From NCBI GenBank assembly GCA_014859805.1, contig JACUTN010000063.1, positions 1 through 5,163 of the forward strand: 5,163 nt of DNA, in the 5' to 3' direction. This stretch comes from Candidatus Bathyarchaeota archaeon (GTDB taxonomy: Archaea > Thermoproteota > Bathyarchaeia > Bathyarchaeales > Bathycorpusculaceae). The notes beneath the pieces are model-generated. The model made no database searches. It was given only the letters and a program-made list of their open reading frames with translations, and had not been told where the DNA came from. The position numbers were made by a program, and so were the translations under genes. Positions 1 to 5,163 of this stretch are shown in pieces. Each line of letters starts with the position of its first letter. Position 1 is the stretch's first letter.

Positions 1-888
1 GAACAAGGTAAGCTGTACGTTTGGTCTAGATTAGTCGCCACAGCCGTGGAAGCCGGTACGTTCACTTTCAGTCGCGAAGAAATAGGGTCAACAGCTGGCT
101 ATGAAATATTTGACGTTGAAACCCCAGAAATTGTGGGCGAAAGAGTTGCAAAACGAGCAGTTGAACAGCTGAAGGCAAAACCTCCAAAGGGCGGAACATT
201 CCCCGCAGTCTTGGGACCAAACGTGGTCGGGGTTTTTGTTCATGAAGCCTTTGGGCATTTGGCTGAAGCAGACTTAACGTTGTCAGGTTCAGTGTTACTT
301 GATAAGGTTGGGAAGAAGATAGCTTCCGATGTTGTAACCTTTTATGATGATGGTTTAGTGGAAGGTGCTTTTGGTTCGTTTAAATATGATGATGAAGGTG
401 TCCCAACGCAGAAAACGCTTCTGGTAAAAAATGGTGTTGTGGTTGGACTTATGCATAATCGGGAAACCGCCCAGAAGTTTAATGCAGAACTAACAGGCAA
501 CGCGAGAGCTGAAGATTTCCGTTTTGAGCCTATAATCCGAATGCGTAACACGTTCATGGAACCTAAAGACCATTCATTCGAGGAATTAGTGGAAGACATA
601 AAATTCGGTTATTACATCAAAAACTTTAGGGGAGGTCAAGCAAACTTAGACGGCACCTTTCAAGTAGGCATTCAAGAAGCCTACGAAATAGTTAACGGTG
701 AGATAGGTGTACCCATACGTAATGCTTCTATGAGTGGTAACACACTTGAGACTCTGCTTAAGGTTGATGCTGTTGGGAAAGACTTTGAATTGTGGCCTGG
801 AAGATGTGGAAAGGGTCAAACAGCCTTCATATGTGATGGCGGTCCACACATTAGAGTGAAGGAGGTGCTGGTTGGTGGTAGCGCTTAA
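1..888 (+). CDS. tldD: TldD-family zinc metalloprotease subunit, 5'-truncated by window edge
   Basis: Catalytic subunit of the TldD/TldE heterodimeric metalloprotease (peptidase family U62), a cytoplasmic enzyme that cuts unfolded peptides and, in known systems, removes leader peptides (microcin B17) or degrades the CcdA antitoxin. The frame is open from base 1, giving 295 visible residues. The family is usually about 450-480 residues, so the N-terminal third is missing, and the GTG at 46 is best read as an internal valine. The zinc motif HEAFGH (HExxxH) lies at 241-258 and is followed by LAEADL. The third zinc ligand expected from E. coli TldD is the cysteine of GRCGKGQ at 805-807. Other family blocks seen are YDDG, DDEGVPTQKT, TGNAR and a C-terminal VGGSA. 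All catalytic parts of the visible region are intact. It overlaps tldE at its 3' end. Function follows from the family; the substrate is unknown. Confidence 0.93.
   Translation, partial: EQGKLYVWSRLVATAVEAGTFTFSREEIGSTAGYEIFDVETPEIVGERVAKRAVEQLKAKPPKGGTFPAVLGPNVVGVFVHEAFGHLAEADLTLSGSVLLDKVGKKIASDVVTFYDDGLVEGAFGSFKYDDEGVPTQKTLLVKNGVVVGLMHNRETAQKFNAELTGNARAEDFRFEPIIRMRNTFMEPKDHSFEELVEDIKFGYYIKNFRGGQANLDGTFQVGIQEAYEIVNGEIGVPIRNASMSGNTLETLLKVDAVGKDFELWPGRCGKGQTAFICDGGPHIRVKEVLVGGSA
861..867 (+). promoter_or_regulatory. Shine-Dalgarno site for tldE, inside the end of tldD
   Basis: GGAGGTG is a near-perfect anti-16S match lying within the last codons of tldD. It sits 4 bases before the TTG at 872 and 7 bases before the in-frame GTG at 875. 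The GTG spacing is the more usual one, so GTG 875 may be the true start. An in-frame ATG at 899 lies too far away (31 bases) to be served by this site. Confidence 0.7.
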
Positions 889-2239
889 ACAAGAGGAAAT
901 GTTAAGATTAGCTGAAAAAGCTGTAAGTCTTGCTCAGAGGAAAGGTGTTGATGAAGCTGAAGCATTTGTGTATCAAGGCTTAACTACTAGTGTTAACATT
1001 GAACGAGGACAGATCAACAAAAGTTCTCGAATAATTGACAGAGGATTAGGAATTAGAGCCATAGTTAGCAAGGCGACAGGTTTTTCGTATACAAACATGT
1101 TAGAAAGTGAAGCCGTCATTGAAGAAACAGTTATCAAGGCTTTGAATTCTGCTAAAGCAAGTAAATCTGACAAAGACTGGCATGGTTTTCCAACCAAAAA
1201 AACTTTTTCATCTGTGGAAGGTGCTTATGACAATGAAATTGTTGAGCTTGATTCTGAGGACTTGGTGAATATAGCTTCTACAATGTTAGATGCGGCTGAG
1301 AAAACTGATGAGCGTGTCTTTCCAATAGAAGGTGATGCAGCGGCATCATATTTGTGTAAGGCTGTTGCCAATTCAAATGGCGTTGAGGGTTTTGATCATG
1401 GAACGATCATTGAATGCAGTTTGGCTACAATAGCTAAAGGAGAAGGTGAAGTAACACCTGCATGTTTTGAATTTAACATCGAAAGAAAGTACGATATGGA
1501 CCCGGAGTGGGTTGGAAAGGAAGCTGCAAGACTCGCTGTTTCTGCACTGAAAGCCAGAAGGACAGAAACAAAAAACATCGATGTGATATTTACTCAATTT
1601 GCCCTGCAACAGTTGTTTCAGTACACTTTGATTAATGCTGTTAAGGCGGATTATGTGCAGAGAAATCAATCAGCCTTCAAGGGTAAGATAGGAGAAAAGG
1701 TGGCTTCCGAGATTGTGACAGTTTACGATGACGGCTTGTTTGATGGTGGTCTCCGCACATGGAAATTCGACGGCGAAGGGGTTCCTCAACAAAAGACACC
1801 AGTTATAGAGAAGGGAGTCCTACGCAACTTCATTTATGACAATTATGCGGCTAAGAAAGAGGGAAAAGAAAGCACAGGAAACGCTTCCAGAGCTGGGTAT
1901 TTGTCCACGCCAAACGTTGAAGCCACGAACTTCCGTATGATGCCCGGAAACAAATCAAAAGAAGATCTCATCAGTGGATTGAAGGAGGGCCTTCTAGTGT
2001 ACTTTTTGCAGGGTGCCCACAGCAGCAATCCAGCCAGTGGAGAATTTTCTGTCGTCGCAACTCCAGCGTGGAAAATCGAAAACGGTGAAATTGTTTATGC
2101 TACAAAGGGAGCGATGTTGGCTGGTAACATTTTTCAGGTGTTAACGAATGTTTCTGGGTTGGCTAGTAACGAGAGGAAGATTGGGCAGTTGGTTGCTCCT
2201 TGGGTTCTTGTGGAAAACGTTAAAGTGGTGGGAAAATAG
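872..2239 (+). CDS. tldE: TldE/PmbA-family protease partner subunit
   Basis: Non-catalytic partner of TldD in the TldD/TldE (PmbA) protease complex; 455 residues from TTG 872, or 454 from GTG 875, which is normal full length. It is paralogous to TldD: residues about 271-310 (KIGEKVAS, VYDDGL, GEGVPQQKT) line up with the same blocks in tldD. Where TldD carries HExxxH, this protein reads FTQFALQQLFQYT (about 240-252), so it has no zinc site, as expected of TldE. The family signature GAHSSNPASGEFSV lies at about 381-394, and GNASR at 336-340 matches the TGN block. The first four or five codons overlap the end of tldD by 14-17 bases, which implies translational coupling and roughly equal production of the two subunits. 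The start is uncertain (TTG 872, GTG 875 or ATG 899). No frameshift or missing block is seen. Confidence 0.93.
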   Translation: MVVALKQEEMLRLAEKAVSLAQRKGVDEAEAFVYQGLTTSVNIERGQINKSSRIIDRGLGIRAIVSKATGFSYTNMLESEAVIEETVIKALNSAKASKSDKDWHGFPTKKTFSSVEGAYDNEIVELDSEDLVNIASTMLDAAEKTDERVFPIEGDAAASYLCKAVANSNGVEGFDHGTIIECSLATIAKGEGEVTPACFEFNIERKYDMDPEWVGKEAARLAVSALKARRTETKNIDVIFTQFALQQLFQYTLINAVKADYVQRNQSAFKGKIGEKVASEIVTVYDDGLFDGGLRTWKFDGEGVPQQKTPVIEKGVLRNFIYDNYAAKKEGKESTGNASRAGYLSTPNVEATNFRMMPGNKSKEDLISGLKEGLLVYFLQGAHSSNPASGEFSVVATPAWKIENGEIVYATKGAMLAGNIFQVLTNVSGLASNERKIGQLVAPWVLVENVKVVGK

Positions 2240-2270
2240 AATAACTCAAACGTTCATTAACAGTTTGAAA

Positions 2271-2275
2271 GAGGT
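2271..2275 (+). promoter_or_regulatory. Shine-Dalgarno site supporting a TTG start
   Basis: GAGGT lies 6 bases upstream of TTG 2282, with a second GGAG at 2277-2280 that is too close to serve. This site is the reason for accepting the TTG as the start of the membrane iron-sulfur protein. The 42-base gap from tldE shows no obvious TATA box, so co-transcription with tldDE is likely. Confidence 0.6.
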
Positions 2276-2281
2276 TGGAGA

Positions 2282-3205
2282 TTGAGAAGCGAGATCAAGC
2301 AGAAACTGCTTAAGTTTAATACGTTTCGGAGGATAGTTCAGTTCTTGTCCTTCATATTTTTCAGCGCAATGGTCTTCAACTTAGGTTCGTTGCCTCTTCT
2401 GTTTCCTGTTCTTTGGACGTGGGGGATTGAGCCGAATACGGTGGGAGATGCCTTTACAGCTTTGCAGTTTATGCTTTATAATGTTGTTTTTCCGTGGCTG
2501 GCAATTGCTTCATTTCTAATCGTAGGAGTATTGGTTGGTAAATCCTTTTGCGGCTGGGTTTGTCCCTTTGGCTTTGTTCAAGATTTAATAAGTTTCATTA
2601 AGCGTAAGAAGATGGAAATCTCGCCTAGAACGCATGAAAGCATGGTTTACGTGAAGTATGCTGTTTTGGGTATTACTTTGTTTGTTAGTGTGACTTTTTC
2701 CGTCTCGAAACTTATGGGAAGCAGTCGTGGCTACGAGAGTGCTTTAGGCATCTTTGCGAAGGCTCCTTTCACTGCTTTAAGTCCTGCTGAAACGTTGTTT
2801 GCGACTTTGCCAAAAATGATTTTGGGTTTGCGTAATTCGGTTTTAGAAGTTCCCTTTTTGGAAGTGTTGTCTGGAATTGCAGATGTGCCTTTGCTCTTTT
2901 GGTTTCAGCTAGCTATTATGGTTGCTGTCCTTGTTTTTTCGGCTTACGTTCCAAGAGGCTGGTGTAAGTATTTCTGTCCTCATGGAGCGATCATGGCGAT
3001 ATTGAACAAGTTTAGTTTTCTTGGTTTGCGTAGGGACCTTGTTAAATGTGCTAAGGGTGAATGTCGTCTTTGTGTTGAGGCTTGTCCGATGAATGTTCGC
3101 ATTTTGGATTTACCGTGGGAGAAATTCAGTGACATGGAATGCATTTACTGTATGAAATGTGTGGATGTTTGTCCAAACAAAGCCATCAAACTAAAATACC
3201 CATAG
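2282..3205 (+). CDS. NapH-like membrane ferredoxin (4Fe-4S polyferredoxin membrane protein)
   Basis: A 307-residue integral membrane electron-transfer protein of the NapH/MauN/NosR-C-terminal type. By eye there are about four hydrophobic segments (about 17-44, 65-88, 124-143 and 203-223). Two CxxxCP motifs follow segments 2 and 4: C90-GWV-C94-P with downstream GFVQD, and C228-KYF-C232-PHG, both family hallmarks. The C-terminal cytoplasmic part has two ferredoxin-type [4Fe-4S] sites: C256, C261, C264, C268 (CX4CX2CX3CP) and C287, C290, C293, C297 (CX2CX2CX3CP). The first has a two-residue longer first gap than the classic motif. NapH-type proteins pass electrons between a membrane quinol pool or membrane partner and soluble iron-sulfur or reductase subunits. 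No partner reductase, NapG or cytochrome gene is visible here, so its real partner is unknown. It probably shares a transcript with tldDE. Fold and cofactors are well supported; the pathway is not. Confidence 0.88.
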   Translation: MRSEIKQKLLKFNTFRRIVQFLSFIFFSAMVFNLGSLPLLFPVLWTWGIEPNTVGDAFTALQFMLYNVVFPWLAIASFLIVGVLVGKSFCGWVCPFGFVQDLISFIKRKKMEISPRTHESMVYVKYAVLGITLFVSVTFSVSKLMGSSRGYESALGIFAKAPFTALSPAETLFATLPKMILGLRNSVLEVPFLEVLSGIADVPLLFWFQLAIMVAVLVFSAYVPRGWCKYFCPHGAIMAILNKFSFLGLRRDLVKCAKGECRLCVEACPMNVRILDLPWEKFSDMECIYCMKCVDVCPNKAIKLKYP

Positions 3206-3230
3206 AAACCCCAAAGCGTTCTGGCCATAA

Positions 3231-3292
3231 TTCCTTGTTTTAAGTGAAATATTTCCTAAGAAACATGTCTTTTCGGCTTTTCTAAAAGTTTT
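3231..3292 (+). terminator. T-rich transcript end after the membrane iron-sulfur gene
   Basis: Several short T runs follow the stop codon (TTGTTTT, then TCTTTTCGGCTTTTCT, then GTTTT), starting 26 bases downstream. Archaeal transcription often ends at such U-tracts without a stable hairpin. The 10-base palindrome GAAATATTTC at 3246-3255 lies within. This is inferred from composition only. Confidence 0.35.
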
Positions 3293-3414
3293 GATGGGGT
3301 TCATTTCTGTTATGTAATCGAAGCCCCTGCTATGATGTCTGTTGATTCTTCTTCTATGGTGGTGACTGCCTTTAATGATTTAGATGTGGCTGAACTGTTG
3401 CTCTCTGTTGAGTC

Positions 3415-3438
3415 TCTACCCCCTTATATATAGGTAGA
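3415..3438. promoter_or_regulatory. TATA-like element framed by an inverted repeat
   Basis: The core CTTATATATA (3423-3432) matches an archaeal TATA box and, being nearly symmetric, could be read either way. It is flanked by TCTACC (3415-3420) and its exact complement GGTAGA (3433-3438), 12 bases apart, a layout that would suit an operator over a promoter. The expected A-rich BRE is absent on both strands, and no solid gene begins about 25-60 bases away on either side. It may drive a small RNA or one of the very short frames, or be chance. Confidence 0.3.
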
Positions 3439-3530
3439 AGCATGTTTCGAGATTTGGAGCCTGAGAAAAATGAAGGCGTGACAAAGACTCAAAGATGTGA
3501 TTTAGGGTGAGAATACTTCGGGGAAAAACG

Positions 3531-3653
3531 ATGAATGGACGAAAAACTGGATGGCGTGAATGGAATGGTACGGTGCTCAAATGCATGATGTTTCAATGGG
3601 AAAACCGACAAAAAAGCGAGTTTTCGGCAGATATCTCCAGCTTTTTGGCTTAA
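3531..3653 (+). CDS. Doubtful 40-residue open frame
   Basis: An ATG-started frame of 40 codons, beginning MNGRKTGWRE and ending SSFLA, lies about 100 bases downstream of the TATA-like element. It has three tryptophans and two cysteine/methionine-rich stretches but no recognisable domain, signal or repeat. The upstream GGGG at about 3520-3523 is a weak ribosome-binding site at 7 bases. A second, overlapping 33-codon frame (3560-3661) exists in another phase, and the region also encodes the terminator-like hairpin of the opposite transcript. Most likely not a gene; recorded because the strand is purine-rich and a promoter candidate precedes it. Confidence 0.12.
   Translation: MNGRKTGWREWNGTVLKCMMFQWENRQKSEFSADISSFLA
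3601..3627 (-). terminator. Hairpin plus T-run terminator for the glycosyltransferase transcript
   Basis: Read on the minus strand, CCGAAAA (3627-3621) can pair with TTTGTCGG (3612-3605) around one bulged base, and TTTT (3604-3601) follows immediately. A further T6 run (3615-3610) lies within the loop and 3' arm. It starts about 30 bases past the glycosyltransferase stop codon, the right place for transcript release. Stability was judged by eye. Confidence 0.4.
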
Positions 3654-3670
3654 GCCTTTAAGCCCAAAAA
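3642..3670 (-). other. Inverted repeat spanning the glycosyltransferase stop codon
   Basis: Minus-strand bases 3670-3658 (TTTTTGGGCTTAA) and 3653-3642 (TTAAGCCAAAAA) are complementary over 12 pairs with one bulged G and a 4-base loop, AGGC. The stop codon TAA (3660-3658) lies in the upper stem. It contains the perfect palindrome GGCTTAAGCC (3647-3656). It could protect the 3' end from exonucleases or help termination on either strand. Its function is unproven. Confidence 0.4.
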
Positions 3671-4866
3671 CTTTTGGAATACTCTTTTAAAACAGCTTGG
3701 TAAACATCCTTTGTTTGCTGGCTTATTTTGTCCCAGTCATATTTTTCAAGTACCTTCTTGTATGCGTCGTTTCTAATCCAATTCGCATATTTTTCGTCAA
3801 GCAACACCTTTGTTATTCCCCATGCAAGAGAATCAGGATTTTCCGGATAAACCTTAACGCCATTCACATCATGTTCCACTATCTCTGATAAGCCTCCTGT
3901 ATCAGAGACCACAACTGGACTTTTTGCAGCCATTGCTTCAAGAGCAACTATACCAAAGGGCTCAAAGAGCGATGGCACAACTGAAACGTCTGCACATCTC
4001 TGCAAGTTCTTCAAGGTTTTATCATCCACAAATCCTGTGAACATAACTTTGTGCGCTAAGCCCATGCTCTTAACAAGGTTTGAAAGCGGTTCTTTCATGT
4101 AACCATTGCCAACTACAACAAATTTGGCATCGACTTTTCCCAAAATCTTTGGAACAGCATTCACAAACACGTGGATACCTTTTTCGTAAACCAATCTTCC
4201 AACATACAATACAAGTTTCTCTTCTGGCAAAGCGAATTTTCTTCTAAACTGCCCCAAATCAGCGTTTCTATTTCTGGTGTATTCTTGAACGTTTACACCG
4301 TTTGGAACCATGACTAGCTTATCTTCGGGAAGCCCGAAAGCCCACCGAACATGCGAAACCATATAGTTACTACAACATATCACCTTCCACGCTTCATACG
4401 TAAGCCAAGCCTCCGTTTCATGAATCATCCTTTCATAATCAAAATGAAGCCCATTCCTACGCCCAATCTCAGTTGAATGAACTGTTACCAAAAGCGGCTT
4501 TCTAAAAACATGTTTCAAGCCTATTCCTGCATTTGCAACAAGCCAATCGTGAGCATGAAAGATGTCAACTTCTCCGCCTAAACGGTTAACGAGTGCAGCA
4601 GCTTCCTTCTGCATATTCACATTCATCAGATAAACCCAAGTTGCAAAGTTTGGAGATGGATTCTTGTAAGAATCTATTCGAAAGACTTCGACACCATCAA
4701 CAATTTCATGTTGTGGTGCCCCGGGAAAATCGCACGTAACCACGTAAACTTTCACACCGTTTCTTGCCAAGCTTTTTGACAAGTGATAAACATGCGGAGA
4801 TATTCCACCTATAATTCTCGGCGGAAACTCCCAAGTAAGCATCATAACAGTTAATTCTTGAGTCAC
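3658..4866 (-). CDS. GT4-family glycosyltransferase (GT-B fold), complete
   Basis: A 402-residue retaining glycosyltransferase of family GT4, cytosolic or peripheral to the membrane, which moves sugar from a nucleotide-sugar donor to an unidentified acceptor. The N-terminal Rossmann domain (about 5-190) opens with MLTWEFPPRIIGG, whose GG at 20-21 forms the donor loop, and includes HAHDWL at 104-109 and VPNGVN at 187-192. The C-terminal donor-binding domain (about 215-375) has VGRLVYEKG, with R224 and K229 as the phosphate-binding pair, then the EX7E motif E302-PFGIVAL-E310, and SDTGGLSE at 321-328. The last helix (WDKISQQTKDVYQAV, 378-392) is the usual crossover back to the N-domain. The GTG start follows AGGAGG by 10 bases and touches the stop of the upstream gene. 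Such proteins are often labelled glycogen or starch synthase-like, but the short GT4 form does not allow a substrate call. All catalytic motifs are present. Confidence 0.9.
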   Translation of the reverse strand: MTQELTVMMLTWEFPPRIIGGISPHVYHLSKSLARNGVKVYVVTCDFPGAPQHEIVDGVEVFRIDSYKNPSPNFATWVYLMNVNMQKEAAALVNRLGGEVDIFHAHDWLVANAGIGLKHVFRKPLLVTVHSTEIGRRNGLHFDYERMIHETEAWLTYEAWKVICCSNYMVSHVRWAFGLPEDKLVMVPNGVNVQEYTRNRNADLGQFRRKFALPEEKLVLYVGRLVYEKGIHVFVNAVPKILGKVDAKFVVVGNGYMKEPLSNLVKSMGLAHKVMFTGFVDDKTLKNLQRCADVSVVPSLFEPFGIVALEAMAAKSPVVVSDTGGLSEIVEHDVNGVKVYPENPDSLAWGITKVLLDEKYANWIRNDAYKKVLEKYDWDKISQQTKDVYQAVLKEYSKSFWA

Positions 4867-5163
4867 TTAGGCAGTGCCTCCTGCAACGCTTTTGTAGGTT
4901 TCCAAAATGTTCTTCATCCACGTTTTAGATTTTGGCGCAATCACCTTTATCTTGTCTGTTGGAACCTTGTATATTCTAACTACTTCATCCCGCATCCATT
5001 CAGATTTCACAACTACTTTCTTTGCTTCATACAAACCCAGCCACTCTATGCTTTTGATAGACATATTGAACGGGGAGTTTGCACCATGAGAGCGATGTTC
5101 TTCTAGGCTCTCAACAGAATAAACAAAGGGCACGTTAAACGCTTTTTTCAAAGTAACCGCAGC
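4867..5163 (-). CDS. GT4-like protein lacking the C-terminal catalytic domain; 5' part outside window
   Basis: The last 98 codons of a gene that enters from the right edge; the frame is open at the edge, so the TTG at 5151 is not taken as the start. The visible residues match the second half of a GT4 N-terminal domain: LKKAFNVPFVYSVESLEEHR, then NSPFNMSIKSIEWLGLYEA, VVVKSEWMRDEV and KVPTDKIKVIAP, the point where full enzymes read VPNGV. Instead of continuing into the donor-binding domain it runs into SKTWMKNILETYKSVAGGTA and stops. That tail resembles the terminal crossover helix of GT-B enzymes (compare WDKISQQTKDVYQAV in the next gene). The missing domain carries the EX7E and R/K donor residues, so on its own it is probably not a transferase. 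It directly precedes the complete GT4 gene and is surely co-transcribed with it. Possible roles are acceptor-binding or scaffold subunit. It resembles a tandem duplicate, but the missing N-terminus leaves its full architecture open. Confidence 0.8.
   Translation of the reverse strand, partial: AAVTLKKAFNVPFVYSVESLEEHRSHGANSPFNMSIKSIEWLGLYEAKKVVVKSEWMRDEVVRIYKVPTDKIKVIAPKSKTWMKNILETYKSVAGGTA
4877..4882 (-). promoter_or_regulatory. Shine-Dalgarno site for the complete GT4 gene
   Basis: AGGAGG on the minus strand lies within the last codons of the upstream half-GT4 gene, 10 bases before GTG 4866. It supports independent re-initiation at that GTG rather than only stop-codon readthrough, and supports the GTG over the internal methionine codons 8 and 9. 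Confidence 0.65.

Larger units (their letters stand above)
3206..3657. other. Intergenic region between convergent genes; no convincing gene
   Basis: This 452-base gap separates the 3' ends of the membrane iron-sulfur gene and the glycosyltransferase gene. It holds T-rich sequence for the + transcript (about 3231-3292), a palindrome GAAATATTTC (3246-3255), a TATA-like element inside an inverted repeat (3415-3438) and a terminator-like hairpin for the - transcript (3601-3627). Short + strand open frames exist at 3332-3433 (33 codons), 3442-3510 (22), 3531-3653 (40) and 3560-3661 (33). None has a good ribosome-binding site or a recognisable motif. No tRNA, rRNA, CRISPR repeat or insertion-sequence end was seen. 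Confidence 0.7.

Noticed and set aside
46..888. GTG at 46 as the true start of tldD
   Set aside because: The frame stays open to base 1, the preceding residues (KLYVWSRLVATA) read as protein, and the family needs about 160-180 more N-terminal residues.
1373..1669. Minus-strand open frames inside tldE
   Set aside because: They lie antisense to a clearly conserved gene, have no motifs and no ribosome-binding sites, and are shadows of tldE.
3331..3394. Possible C/D-box guide RNA (ATGATGT ... CTGA about 55 bases apart)
   Set aside because: The C box has a mismatch at its last base, no internal D' CTGA is present, the C'-like ATGATTT is degenerate, and no terminal stem forms.
3455..3579. Minus-strand open frame of more than 50 codons in the intergenic gap
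   Set aside because: Composition is rich in His, Phe, Pro and Ser, as expected of the complement of purine-rich DNA; it runs through the TATA element and shows no ribosome-binding site or motif.
4858..5106. Plus-strand open frames over the half-GT4 gene
   Set aside because: They are antisense to a recognisable GT4 domain and have no supporting motif.
4867..5163. Frameshift or assembly error truncating a full GT4 gene
   Set aside because: The sequence after the stop is a fresh GT4 N-terminus with its own start and ribosome-binding site, not a missing C-terminal domain, and the tail looks like a natural terminal helix.

Overview
The window looks archaeal, most plausibly from the Thermoproteota/Bathyarchaeia side. 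The case rests on archaeal-style TldD/TldE proteins, an archaeal-type TATA element in the one large intergenic gap, U-tract type 3' ends, and TTG/GTG starts behind strong Shine-Dalgarno sequences. This is a judgement by eye; no taxonomic marker gene is present. The DNA is moderately AT-rich.

Positions 1-3205 (+ strand) appear to be one operon. It opens with the C-terminal two thirds of TldD (the zinc protease subunit, cut by the window edge). The complete TldE/PmbA partner overlaps it by 14-17 bases. After a 42-base gap comes a NapH-like polytopic membrane iron-sulfur protein with two CxxxCP motifs and two ferredoxin-type [4Fe-4S] sites. TldD and TldE form a heterodimeric protease that degrades unfolded peptides or matures leader peptides. 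The membrane protein is an electron-transfer component whose link to TldDE is unclear.

Positions 3206-3657 lie between convergent genes and contain no convincing gene. They hold T-rich 3' ends for both flanking transcripts, a TATA-like element framed by a 6-base inverted repeat, and a few very short open frames of doubtful reality.

Positions 3658-5163 (- strand) carry two glycosyltransferase-4 (GT-B fold) genes in tandem. The downstream gene is a complete 402-residue retaining glycosyltransferase. The upstream gene is cut by the window end, but its real C-terminus is visible. It has the end of a GT4 N-terminal domain and then stops after one helix, with no nucleotide-sugar-binding C-terminal domain. 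Its stop codon abuts the GTG start of the complete enzyme, in the same frame. This half-glycosyltransferase paired with a full one is the most unusual thing in the window.
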